Below are positions 43,202 to 54,663 of a stretch of 64,000 nucleotides of DNA, in pieces. How positions within the stretch are numbered: position 1 is the first letter of the stretch; every line of letters starts with the position of its first letter. The stretch is from positions 228,501 to 292,500 of the forward strand of contig JAWQEG010001311.1 of NCBI GenBank assembly GCA_033782935.1, written 5' to 3'. This DNA is from Petrolisthes cinctipes. Taxonomy: Eukaryota > Arthropoda > Malacostraca > Decapoda > Porcellanidae. The notes under the pieces are model-generated. The model did no database searches. It worked only from the letters and a program-made list of their open reading frames with translations, and was not told the origin of the DNA. Both the position numbers and the translations under genes were made by a program.

Positions 43202-44537
43202 GTGTAAAAGCTCTATTTTTGTCCCCTTACGTTACTCTTTGATTTTTCTATTTTTACTCTACTTGTGGAGGGAAACAAAAATCTACTGCCTTTAACAAAA
43301 CAAACAAAAAAAAAAACAACCAGTGTATGCTACAACTCTATCCTATAGCTTCTGGCTAGCACAGTGCTAGAGTCTGCGGCTGCAATCCTGCGGCCCAGCG
43401 TTCGATCCTTGCTCGGGACACGATAAAAATCTTTCACTGATGCCAGAGGTTACCACCCCTGTGAGCAGGGGGTGGGGGGTTTGAGTCAGCTGTCTGAGGT
43501 CTTCCTGCTTACGCAGCCATAGCTGAGGCTGACTCGGGTCTCACGTGGGTGGAGAGGTCTTTGGGCCACTCATCATCCTTGTGATGCGTGCTATAGTTGT
43601 GTTTCATACACACAGTGTGTGATACACTCTGTCCCATTGACTGCCACTCATTGGCGGACCTTTAACCTTTATCAACCTGGTCTGGAAAAAAAAACAAGAT
43701 ACCGATGAGGAACAGGACTTGCCTTGCGAATACCAAAAATAAATCATACAAAGGACAAGTCCAGCTCCTCTACAGTACTGGGGAAACGCTGCCACCACCA
43801 GACCAAAGTCGATCAGAGGAACCAAGTGAGCACACACCGGAAGGGTAGCGTAACGTTACGTTAAGAAGGCTCGCGAGTAAGCAACCCAGACTACAATTTT
43901 AACGGGGATATGATCAGTGTTGTGAATGGAGAACTAACCTCTATATAGGTACACAGTCTATTTGTTATATCGGTGACGGAAATACTCAGACAATTATAAA
44001 CCCGTTTATTATCTTCACCTATTTGTTACATGTACAACAAGTTCCCTATAATAATAATTTCTGTCCCCCCCCCCCTTTGCTAATATTACCTACTCCCAGT
44101 TCTGTCAACTAGGATAGGAATAATTCCGAGTCTCGCCAGTTGACAGAGCTAACACATAAATCCAAAACAAAAACAATTATTACTATGAAATATCCCCCCT
44201 CCCTTAATACAGTTCCTACTCCCTTTTCTGTATACTAGGACAGGAATAATTCCGTGCCTCGCTAGTGACAGATCTAAGAACATATACAAAAAAATATTAC
44301 ATGAAGTGTCCCCCCTCCCACAATATTTCAAATAATTCCTAATAATAAATTTTGCACAATAAGGCCGAAATATAGTTAATACAAAAAAAAAATCACATCC
44401 TAATCTCAATATTATAAATGAAAATTTAAAATTGCCAGCAACTGTAGTTAATTTTCTAAGTACCACGTGGTTCACTTTACACCAAGGGAGATCGCTAATA
44501 ATGGCTGCCACCAGCAGAGACTAGATCAGAATGAGCA
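43202..44537 (-). mobile_element. Inverted, 5'-truncated gypsy LTR
   Basis: Reverse complement of the LTR, beginning at its TTTTACA end (43202) and running to the internal CTCATTCTGATCTC repeat (about 44520). It is interrupted by a SINE at 43351-43668. At 43185-43206 the sequence TTTTTACACTGGTTAGTGTAAAA forms a near-perfect hairpin joining block C to this LTR. At the other end ATGAGCA (44531-44537) is shared by LTR and pol, a 7-bp microhomology at the junction. Confidence 0.85.
43351..43668 (+). mobile_element. tRNA-derived SINE inside the inverted LTR
   Basis: The block starts TCTGGCTAGCACAGTGCTAG (box A-like TGGCTAGCACAGTG) and has GCGTTCGATCC (box B-like GTTCGANNC) about 40 bases later, the usual spacing of an RNA polymerase III promoter. 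It continues for about 250 bp of unrelated tail (TGAGTCAGCTGTCTGAGG; CATACACACAGTGTGTGATA). Comparison with other LTR copies (CTATAGCTGTATCAACC) shows the insertion point. No clear target duplication or A-tail. Confidence 0.7.
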
Positions 44538-44914
44538 ATTTCTGTGGGGCCTAATCAGTAGTGTTGTACCCGGTGGCTCACTCACTTCTGTACGTATGAC
44601 CTTGGCTTGGTACGGTTCCAACTTTACATTATCTTTTATATGTACCTTTCTTCGATTCTCATCAAGAATTTGAGCTTTAGTATGCTCTCTTATTTGTTTA
44701 ATCGTTCGGCGTCACAACCTTATATGATTTACCTGATACGGAGCACCTCCCCAAATCATTTCCTTATCCTTACAATTCCAAGTTAAGCTTGACTTACTGA
44801 TTATCTCACAACCCAGTAAAATTTCCCTGTCTAAATATACATCTGGTACTACCGTTACCCACTGACTACTTACTCCCTGATCTCCCACATGGACTTCAAT
44901 CTGCACCATACCTA
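44532..44914 (-). pseudogene. Gypsy protease C-terminus and start of RT, inverted copy D
   Basis: The minus strand reads GMVQIEVHVGDQGVSSQWVT, then YLDREILLGCEII and HIRL, a TGA, and RRTIKQIREHTKAQ into the RT leader. It breaks at the LTR junction near RPHRNC. Its upstream part is at 48343-49690 on the far side of the foldback element; the two halves share GTAC. Confidence 0.85.
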
Positions 44915-45589
44915 GTACAGTTGCAGAAGGGAGTTTCTTTATCACCCTGGGCTCCTCTATACCCTACCCCACAAGGAGGTGACGGAGGTGTAGAGAGTTG
45001 AACATATAACGACGGAGATGATTGGTCGATAAGTTGCTACGAAAGTTTAGTGATAATATAACCTTATTATATCTAAACAAGAGAGCATTGTGGTGAACTA
45101 AATATATTATGTTTATTTGCCATATATACAGTACATGAAGAACAGTAGCATACATTGTTAATGAGGAACTGAATTATAACGCATACTGAAATAACTCGTA
45201 TTTTATTCTCAGTTGTGGTTGTCATACATCAGCCAACTGGTGGTGATGGGAGGGGATCTGCCTGGCATTGCTTCACGGGCTCACGGCTCGTGCTGTGATT
45301 CGTTTTATGGCTTCAAATATTAATTTCTACCTTAGTAATAGGGATAGGTTATATGCTTTTTATATAATTATAGACAAATTTATAACGATTTACATTTACA
45401 GATAGTGAAGTAGTGTTATCGTTTGTTGTTAATTTTGTCATCTGTTTTCTTATTTATTTTCAGTACGAACTATTAAAATTTATTTTAATAGAGTCTAGTG
45501 AGATGAAGAACGTTGAGTTCAAATAAGCATTTGCTTGACAAAATGGTAAGAACAACACTCTATGACGAGGAGCCTTTATTGACGACGTT

Positions 45590-45625
45590 TCGCTATTGCT
45601 TCTTCAGGTCAAAGGCACATCCATA
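45590..45625 (-). ncRNA. Hammerhead-like motif, left arm (minus strand)
   Basis: The minus strand reads CTGAAGAAGCAATAGCGAAA followed by CGTCGTCAATAAA. CUGANGA, a short GC/GC stem with an AAUA loop, and GAAA match the catalytic core pattern of minimal hammerhead ribozymes found in Penelope-like element ends. Stems I and III were not demonstrated. The inverted copy is at about 47645-47690. Confidence 0.35.
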
Positions 45626-45957
45626 TAACATACAGTACTGTGTAACTTATAGTTCTATTTTTATTTGTATGTGACTGTATTCTGTTTTGTTCCACTTCCT
45701 CCGTTACCATTCCATGTATTTTTTTTATTTGCCCCGATGTTCTTTCCTTTCCCATTATCAGCTCGTCCTCTCCGCCTCTCCCCCCCCCCATTCTACCTCC
45801 GTTTCCTTCCTCCTGCGTGAATTCACCCACCCCTACTCTCTTTCCCCCTCCCAACTTCTCTTTCCTCCCTCCTCCCGCCTATCTCGTGACCATTCCGCCT
45901 CTCCCCCTCTATGAGTGGTATACATATATATTCGTTTACTCTACCTGTCCTCATTCA

Positions 45958-46020
45958 TACCTGAAGAGGGCTACGTGATGTAACCGAAAAGTCGTATATC
46001 TATTTCAATAAATTACAAAT
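45958..46020 (+). ncRNA. Second hammerhead-like motif, left arm (plus strand)
   Basis: CTGAAGAGGGCTACGTGATG then TAACCGAAAAGTCG, followed by a TTTCAATAAATTAC tail. The core is again CUGANGA-stem-GAAA, with weak pairing of GGxxTAC with GTAxCC. It faces away from the motif at 45590, so each arm carries two outward motifs about 340 bp apart. The inverted copy lies at about 47236-47300. Confidence 0.3.
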
Positions 46021-46679
46021 AAATGTGGGTTTTTCACGAGACTTCTGCATTCATGCTCGCTCCATGGGGAAGGGTAGAGGCGTAGGTGGTAGGGGGGGGG
46101 GTGTGGAGGTTGCGGGGGAGTATACAGGCGGTGGTGAGCGAGGGAACTGGGTGTGTGTTGGGGGTGCTTGAGGAGAGGTAGGGAGGAAACGAGAGCAAAA
46201 AGGGGCGGAGATAGCCAGGTTGCCGTTAAGGCTGACAAACTATATATAATAACAGAAATGATGACAGAATAAAGCTAATGACAATTGCAATGTTTACATT
46301 GGAAACATGGCAACAATGAAGATAAAACAAATATATTGGTATTCAGTATCCCTAAGAATTCTCATTCAGGTCACTTGGTAAACCCTCAATCATAAACTGC
46401 ATTACATAACTATAAACCCATTCACATAAATATTTTTATACATATGGCCCTACATATTAAGCAGGTCTCCATTCTCAGAGAGTTTGAGTGAGCGAGTGGA
46501 AGTGGGGGAGGGGTAGAGTGAGAGAAAGAGGACGAAACATACAAACAGATGGACAGAGAGAGAGGGAGAGAAAGACAAACAGAGAGAGAGAGAGATGATT
46601 ATTATGATGGTAGAAAATTTCGTTTGTGATGAATGGAGAGGACTTGTTATGAGGTTTTCTACAATATTAAAACAGATTT

Positions 46680-46739
<60 letters not shown>

Positions 46740-46755
46740 GTTGGTGTAGCCAGGG

Positions 46756-47056
<301 letters not shown>

Positions 47057-47103
47057 CTGAGAAAAGTTAAACCAAGTTTCTGGTGGGGTCAGGCTTTGTA
47101 GTC

Positions 47104-47140
<37 letters not shown>

Positions 47141-48342
47141 ATACATTTTGCTATAGAATAAATATATAAATGTATAATGAACTAGAAAAATTCACAATGC
47201 CGTGAATGCAGAAGTCTCGTGAAAAACCCACATTTATTTGTAATTTATTGAAATAGATATACGACTTTTCGGTTACATCACGTAGCCCTCTTCAGGTATG
47301 AATGAGGACAGGTAGAGTAAACGAATATATATGTATACCACTCATAGAGGGGGAGAGGCGGAATGGTCACGAGATAGGCGGGAGGAGGGAGGAAAGAGAA
47401 GTTGGGAGGGGGAAAGAGAGTAGGGGTGGGTGAATTCACGCAGGAGGAAGGAAACGGAGGTAGAATGGGGGGGGGGGAGAGGCGGAGAGGACGAGCTGAT
47501 AATGGGAAAGGAAAGAACATCGGGGCAAATAAAAAAAATACATGGAATGGTAACGGAGGAAGTGGAACAAAACAGAATACAGTCACATACAAATAAAAAT
47601 AGAACTATAAGTTACACAGTACTGTATGTTATATGGATGTGCCTTTGACCTGAAGAAGCAATAGCGAAACGTCGTCAATAAAGGCTCCTCGTCATAGAGT
47701 GTTGTTCTTACCATTTTGTCAAGCAAATGCTTATTTGAACTCAACGTTCTTCATCTCACTAGACTCTATTAAAATAAATTTTAATAGTTCGTACTGAAAA
47801 TAAATAAGAAAACAGATGACAAAATTAACAACAAACGATAACACTACTTCACTATCTGTAAATGTAAATCGTTATAAATTTGTCTATAATTATATAAAAA
47901 GCATATAACCTATCCCTATTACTAAGGTAGAAATTAATATTTGAAGCCATAAAACGAATCACAGCACGAGCCGTGAGCCCGTGAAGCAATGCCAGGCAGA
48001 TCCCCTCCCATCACCACCAGTTGGCTGATGTATGACAACCACAACTGAGAATAAAATACGAGTTATTTCAGTATGCGTTATAATTCAGTTCCTCATTAAC
48101 AATGTATGCTACTGTTCTTCATGTACTGTATATATGGCAAATAAACATAATATATTTAGTTCACCACAATGCTCTCTTGTTTAGATATAATAAGGTTATA
48201 TTATCACTAAACTTTCGTAGCAACTTATCGACCAATCATCTCCGTCGTTATATGTTCAACTCTCTACACCTCCGTCACCTCCTTGTGGGGTAGGGTATAG
48301 AGGAGCCCAGGGTGATAAAGAAACTCCCTTCCGCAACTGTAC

Positions 48343-49690
48343 CTTAAGATGTTTTCCAGTAATCCCAACTGGATTAGTTCTACCCTTGGTCGTATCTATT
48401 TGTAACCCTAGCCGTTTGACAGCACTTTTCTTTATTAAAGTTATGACACTTCCGGTGTCAATAATAGCTGCACACACCTTACCATTTACTATAATATTAA
48501 TGACAGGTGACACATCTTCCCTTGTTCCTATTATATTTCTGGTTTGATAGTAATTAGAATAACCAGTACCATTATGTTGTGGAGGGCCATACCCCGAAAA
48601 ACCTGGTCTATAAGTAGCTTTTCCAGGACATGTGGGACTATTACTCCAACAACCAGGACGCAAACAATTAAAACATTTACCTTTTTCTGGTTTGCTCCAA
48701 CAATCTTTATAGTCATGAGTGTTCTTTTTACAAAAAGCGCAATACTTAGAAGTTTGGGATTTACCCCCTGATGACAACTTTTCCATATTTCGTTTTAACT
48801 CCTCTACCATCTTACCTAATTGTACTACTTCCATTTCTACTGCACCTTTTTCTTTATCTTGGTTAGGCTCATTTGCCATTTGCCTATCTGCCTGTGGCAA
48901 TATCTCAATTGGCTCTCGTTTTTGCATCATTAACATTCTTTCATTTTCTACTCTTTCAAGGAAATCCTTTAGTGGAATATGATCATCCATGAAAGATTCT
49001 AGCCTATCCCTATTATTTCGAGGAAAACCTTGTAACAACTTTCGTTTTATCATTCTATCCCTTTCTGGTAACTGTTGACCTTGAAATCTACCCTGTATTG
49101 CTGCATAATGGCACTTATATTGATGGGCAAAGGTTTGCGGATTTTCTATCCAATCATACTGAAATTTATCACATTGTCTCCAAGCTTGATCAAAATTTAA
49201 TTCCACTTTAAATTTTCTCGTAAAATAAGTTCTCAAATCACCCCATGTAAATATTTCTCCCCTTTTCTGGGCAGTATGTATTAGGACTGCTAAATCATTG
49301 TCTACTCGGGATTTCGCTACTTCCACACGAGTACAAGAATCTTCTGTGCACCTTTCAACTGCCTCAAAGAACATTTGTAAACGAGCCGAGGAATCCAAGC
49401 TTTGCAATGTATCCAGTTCTAATTTAGTGATATCACGGGGTTTAACTAATGGTGGAGTAATGTTCCTTGCCAGGTTTGATACATTTGGATTAAAAGTTAC
49501 GGGTGGTAGATGGTAATCTTCTGTTGTTGGCTGAAAAACCTGAGTATTTATCCTATGATGAACTGGGGATAACTGTGGTCGTTGAACTGGCTCATGTCTC
49601 ATCAAAGATGGTGAGAATGGAGGTGTTAATTCCCGCTCAATAAGAGGGACAAATTGTCTCTCTTCCGGCCTTTCCAACTCACCCACTCTC
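48343..49690 (-). pseudogene. gag: Gypsy gag-protease, inverted copy D (best gag copy, N-terminus missing)
   Basis: One continuous frame from GELERPEERQFVPLIEREL (49686) through a Pro/His linker (RHEPVQRPQLSPVHHR), the capsid-like region (QSLDSSARLQMFFEAVERC onward), and CAFCKKNTHDYKDC zinc knuckle to the protease DTGS and VGITGKHLKV, where the foldback element starts. There is no pogo insertion at QLGKMVEE, so this copy keeps the pre-insertion state. It also retains about 17 linker codons missing from blocks A and B. The first ~90 gag residues are absent; the sequence breaks at CACTCTC/TACC near 49690. Confidence 0.9.
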
Positions 49691-50402
49691 TACCTTACTT
49701 TAAATACCCTAGATATTATTGACACCTCGTCCCAGTCAGAATCCTTTGTCAAGTTCCATAACCCCGGGAGAACTTCCTTAAGGTTCTACCGTCACTAAAC
49801 CCACCCGCGATTATCCCAAGCATTATCTGAGTTTTCATACATTCTATTCATTCATTCTTTTATCATTCACTCCTCCATTCAAACCTCAGACTCTGCAAGG
49901 CATGATAACCCGGAATGCAGTAAGTGATACAGGGGCCCTGACAATGGCCCTGACTGTATACTGGAAGAGCCCTATGGAATTGGAGGGGTGGATATCTCCT
50001 CCCCACCATCACCTCCTCTTCCCATTAAAACCAAGTGTCACTTAACACCCATAACTACACACAAAAAAAATTATGAGCTGGGTTTCTAGCTCTTGTGATG
50101 AATGGTGCCCTCTTTTGACTTCAGGACATAGGGAACCATGACATTTTTCCAACTTTTTCTTTTCAACTTTTGCCCTATTTTTTTTCTACTTTTAATTTCC
50201 ACTGTTATATTTTCTAATTTTCAATATATTATTTTATCACATTTATTTCCCATTATTTGGATTATTTTTCTAATTTTTCCATATATTCATTTTTTTTTTT
50301 TACTTCTATTTCCCATTTGGTTTATTTTCTATTTTTCCAATATATTTGTTTATAAAAATTTTTCCTATCATTTGGTGATTTTCTAACTTCCAGGCTTATT
50401 TT
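49691..50402 (-). other. Gypsy 3' non-coding region and unassigned flank
   Basis: From 50402 down to about 50140 the DNA is T-rich on the plus strand and follows the pol stop, so it is the 3' untranslated part. Positions 50171-50300 recur as a direct repeat at 53396-53523. The segment 49691-50140 has no coding signal I recognise. Confidence 0.6.
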
Positions 50403-53162
50403 CTAAATTTCCTCCAGAAGCCTTCTGGGAGGTCGTCTCTGTCGTGGAGGAAGTACCATATCCTCCTCCTCATCTTGTCCATCACCTTCTTCCACTTCCT
50501 CTGGTTGCACTATTAGGTCATTTCTGCACACATAGGGCTTGATTTTTTCTGCAGCCCTCTGGATGTTTTTCCCAGTAAATGGGTCCTCTAATAAATACAC
50601 CAATCCATTTCTTATAACTTCTACCACTTTATATGGGCCCTTCCATTTCTGGTTCAGTTTGGCACAGGTACCCGGTATAATTGTTTCCTGTTTTACCCAC
50701 ACTAGTGCTCCTCGTTCTACTTTTTCATTTTTTCTATGCCTATTGGCTACCGCCCGATACCTCCTAAGTGATACCGTACTTGCTTCTTGTATCATTTGTT
50801 TCATTCTTCCTGTATTGTCAGTATCGGATGGAATATTTAGTAGCGGTGCCGAGATGTTGCGGGGCTGATGTCTCCCGAAGAATGCCACATAAGGCGTCAC
50901 CTTGGTACTACTGTGGACGGCTGAGTTCATCACAGACTGACATTCGGCCAGCATGGAAGGCCAACGTTGTGGATAGCCCTCACACAGCTGGGCCAACACC
51001 GTCCGGTGCATCCTCTCTATCATCCCGTTGGACTGGGGATGATAAGGTGTGGAGAATAGTAGTTCCACACCATGCTGGTCTGCCCAGGTCCGCATTTCTT
51101 GGCCGGTAAACTCCCTGGCGTTGTCACACAGCAACGATCTAGGGCCGCCAAAGTCTGTAACAAACTGGGTGAGCCTAGCAACAATTCCCTTGGCGTGTTT
51201 ACTTTTTAGGGGGTAAAATTTGGTGTATCGTGAAAAATGGTCTATGATAGTTAAGATATATCTGTTACCCTCTGCACCAGAGGTCATATCAGTCAAATCT
51301 ATGGCAATTCTGTCTAAGGGTTGTATGATGGTGGGTAGTTCTTGATATTGCTGGGACAGACCCTTATTATACTTATATTGCTGGCAATTTAGACATTGTT
51401 TAATATATTTGACTACATCAGACCGTAATGTTGGCCAATAATACAATTCCTCTGCTTTCTTAATAGTTTTGAATTGTCCAAAATGTCCTGACTGATCATG
51501 AGCTAGTTCTAATGCTACCTTTACTAATGTTTTAGGTACAACTACAGTATAATAATAACTCTCATCTTCATAAGTCCTCACATAATGGAGGATTCCCTCA
51601 TTTACTTCGAATTGGTCTAAAGTGGCTCGGGCTATTTTCCGCCTGGGCACCTGACCTCCCTCAAAATAGTCAAGCAATTCACTCCAGGTGGCATCATTTC
51701 TCTGCGCCTGCATAAATGCTTCCTTTGTCAACCCCAACCATGTAAATACTGGTGGGCGTGATATTACTTGTACTGGCCTAGATAATTGGTCTGCCACTAC
51801 GTTGTCTTTCCCCTTTACATATCTTATTTGGAAATTATATTCCCTCATCTCTAACATCCATCTTGTGACCCTTGGTGACTTTGTTCTACGTCGGAAAATA
51901 CTGGTTAGTGGTTGATGATCGGTTTGAATTACGAATGTCGTTCCCCACAAATAATGGTGATAATGGCGACACGCCAATACCACTGCCATTGCCTCCTTGT
52001 CAGTTACACTATATCTTTTTTCATAAGAATTAAGTTTCTTTGAAAAATATCCTAATGGTCGGACTGTCTGGTCTACTTGTACCTGATGTAGGACCACTCC
52101 TACATACTCATCACTAGCATCGGTGACTAATACTAGGGGTAATTCTGGTTGGTATTTAGCTAAAATAGGAGGTGTCATTAATTTTTCCTTTAGTATTTCG
52201 AAGGCTTCCTGACACTTATCATTCCACTGAAAAACAGTGTTAGCCCTCGTAAGATTGGTTAAGGGTGTGGCAATTTTAGAGAAATTTGGTACAAAGCTGC
52301 TATAAAATCCACACATTCTGATGAAACGCCTGACTTCCTTTACATTCCTTGGTGGTAACTGTTTACTTATGGCCTCCAAATTCTTAGGATCTGGCAAACT
52401 ACCATTCTTTGATACCTTATGTCCCAGAAACTTTACCTCTCTTTTTACAAAATCACACTTGGTTAGGTTTAGTTTTACACCCTGTTCACTGAATAATTGG
52501 AATAATTTTTTAAGGCGTTGCATTAATTGTGAAAAATCATCAGCCCATATAATAACATCATCTAAGTAATTTTTAACCCATCCCTCACGTAACAATGGGT
52601 TTAATAGCTCAGCCATTTTGCGAGAAAAGATGGCTGGTGCACAACTCAGTCCAAAGGGTAACCTTCGGAAACGGTACAATGATACCCCATCCGAAAAGGT
52701 GGTTAAGTTCCGACTTTTCTCATTCAACTCTATTTGAAAATAGGCATCCTTTAAATCTAATGTTATATAAAATTGATGCCCGGCTGCATGTCCCACTAAA
52801 TCATCTAATCTAGGTAGTGGGAACACATCCATTGACAAGTGTTCATTAACCCTTCTAAAGTCTAGGCACATTCGTTTGCTACCATCCGGTTTGTTAACAA
52901 GCAATATAGGTGATACCCACGCTGCACTTGAGGGTTCGATCACTCCTCGTTCTTCCATCTCACTTAACATTTTACCAATTGTTTCTTTTGCGTGTTCGGG
53001 ATATCGATACATTGGGGATCTACAAGGGTTCGGATTTGATACCGCTATGTTGGCTGGTTCTCCTTCAATCTTCCCAAGTTCTTTCTCACTAAGCATAAAC
53101 AATTTATCATGGTCTAGGACAACTCGTGTTAGCTGCCTTAATTGTTCTTCATGAAGATGTTT
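50403..53162 (-). pseudogene. pol: Gypsy RT-RNase H-integrase, copy E (complete 3' pol)
   Basis: The frame (stop at 50403) starts in pol at KHLHEEQLRQLTRVVLDHD. Its first ~34 residues come from an LTR piece, so the N-terminal start is artificial. RT (LDFRRVNEHL, YLDDVIIWADD), RNase H (TDASDEYVG, TDKEAMAVVL) and integrase are intact. The integrase has an H-H-C-C finger (AHDQSGHFG, CLNCQQYK) and the D-D-E core: IDLTDM, LLCDNAREFTGQ, SNGMIERMHRTV. A C-terminal region follows with WVKQETIIPGTCAKLNQKWK, then an acidic tail and RRPPRRLLEEI. Blocks A and B stop just after the first integrase Asp; this copy shows what is missing there. No env frame follows. Confidence 0.9.
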
Positions 53163-53395
53163 CCAATATTTCGGCCTTATTGTGCAAAATTTATTATTAG
53201 GAATTATTTTTGCACAATAAGGCCGAAATATAGTTAATACAATAAAAAAAATCACATCCTAATCTCAATATTATAAATGAAAATATAAAATTGCCAGCAA
53301 ATGTAGGTAATTTTCTTAGTACCACGTGGTTCACTTTACACCAAGGGAGATCGCTAATAATGGCTGTCACCAGCAGAGACGAGATCAGAATGAGC
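53163..53395 (-). mobile_element. Gypsy LTR fragment with snap-back hairpin
   Basis: At 53164-53235 TATTTCGGCCTTATTGTGCA appears and is inverted shortly after, around a TTATTATTAGGAATTAT loop. The LTR sequence then continues on the minus strand to the GAATGAG at 53395. It is fused directly to pol on one side and to a copy of the 3' non-coding repeat on the other. Confidence 0.8.
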
Positions 53396-53523
53396 CCTAT
53401 TTTTTTTTTCTACTTTTAATTTCCACTGTTATATTTTCTAATTCTCAATATATTAATTTATCACATTTATTTCCCATTATTTGAATTATTTTTCTAATTT
53501 CTCCATATATTCATTTTTTTACA
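53396..53523 (+). repeat. Direct copy of the gypsy 3' non-coding segment
   Basis: CCCTATTTTTTTTTTCTACT through TCCATATATTCATTTTTTT matches 50171-50300 with few differences. The two copies flank pol copy E as direct repeats. Confidence 0.85.
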
Positions 53524-53524
53524 T

Positions 53525-53609
53525 CTACACACACACACATGTACGTTTATTACACACACACACACACACACTTATGTATGTTTTTTTTTCACACACATAC
53601 ATGTACATT

Positions 53610-53652
<43 letters not shown>

Positions 53653-53667
53653 TATCTACGTTTATTA

Positions 53668-53703
<36 letters not shown>

Positions 53704-54060
53704 TGTTTATTACACACACACCCACACACACCCATACATATACGTTTATTACACACACACACACACACTCACACACATGTACATGTATGTGTGTACGTGT
53801 GTGTGTGTAAATGTGTGTGTGGAGTAGTTAACACATACATAAACACACACACACACACATCAGCATGGCACACAGGTATATCAATGAGTGTATGTGTTTC
53901 CTGCGTGTATGTGTTCTCTCTATCTCCTTGTGTGTATGTGTGTGTGTACTTTGTTTGTGTGTGTGTGTGTGTACTTTCTGACTCTGTGTGTCTTTGTGTG
54001 CTTTCTGCCGGTGTGTGTGTGTGTGTGTGTGTCAAAAAACATATACACATTCAGAAAGTA

Positions 54061-54095
<35 letters not shown>

Positions 54096-54660
54096 GCACA
54101 GTCAGAAAGTATACACACACACACAGTCAGAGAGTACACACACACACTCAGAAAGTACATACACACATATACAGAGTCAGAAAGTACAAACACACACACA
54201 CAGTCAGAAAGTACATACACACATATACACAGTCTGAAAGTACACACACACACACACAGTCAGAAAGTACACACACAAACATGCAGTCAGAAAGCACACA
54301 CACACACATACACAGTCAAAAAGTACACAGACACACATACAGTCAGAAAGTACACACACACTTACAGTCAGATAATGCACACATTCAGAAATACACACTC
54401 ACATATACACAGTCAGAAAGTACACACACACAGTCAGAAAGTATGCACACACACATACACAGTCAGAAAGTACACACACATATACACTACACAATCAGAA
54501 AGTACATACACACACACAGTCAGAAAGTCCACACATATACACAGTCAGAAAGTAAACACACACACATAAACACAGTCAGAAAGTACACACACAATCAGAA
54601 AGTACACACACACAGTCAGAAAGTACACACACACACACACACAGTCAGAAAGTACACATA
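53525..54660. repeat. CA-rich compound minisatellite
   Basis: First part (53525-53780): (AC)n plus ATGTACGTTTATTAC units. Middle (53780-54030): TG-rich. Second part (54040-54660): about two dozen CAGTCAGAAAGTACACACAC units of 22-34 bp. Open frames (His/Thr, Cys/Val) are repeat artefacts. Confidence 0.92.
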
Positions 54661-54663
54661 CAG

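Noticed and set aside
43351..43420. A functional tRNA gene
   Set aside because: Box A- and B-like motifs exist, but no full cloverleaf was apparent and a long SINE tail follows. Called as a SINE.
45609..45914. Glycine-rich frames in the foldback arms (also 47402-47648)
   Set aside because: Purine-rich strand translated in several frames; identical in both arms only because the arms are inverted copies.
50403..53255. Envelope gene downstream of integrase
   Set aside because: The frame ends in an acidic/basic integrase tail; no signal peptide, fusion peptide or membrane segment follows before 49690.
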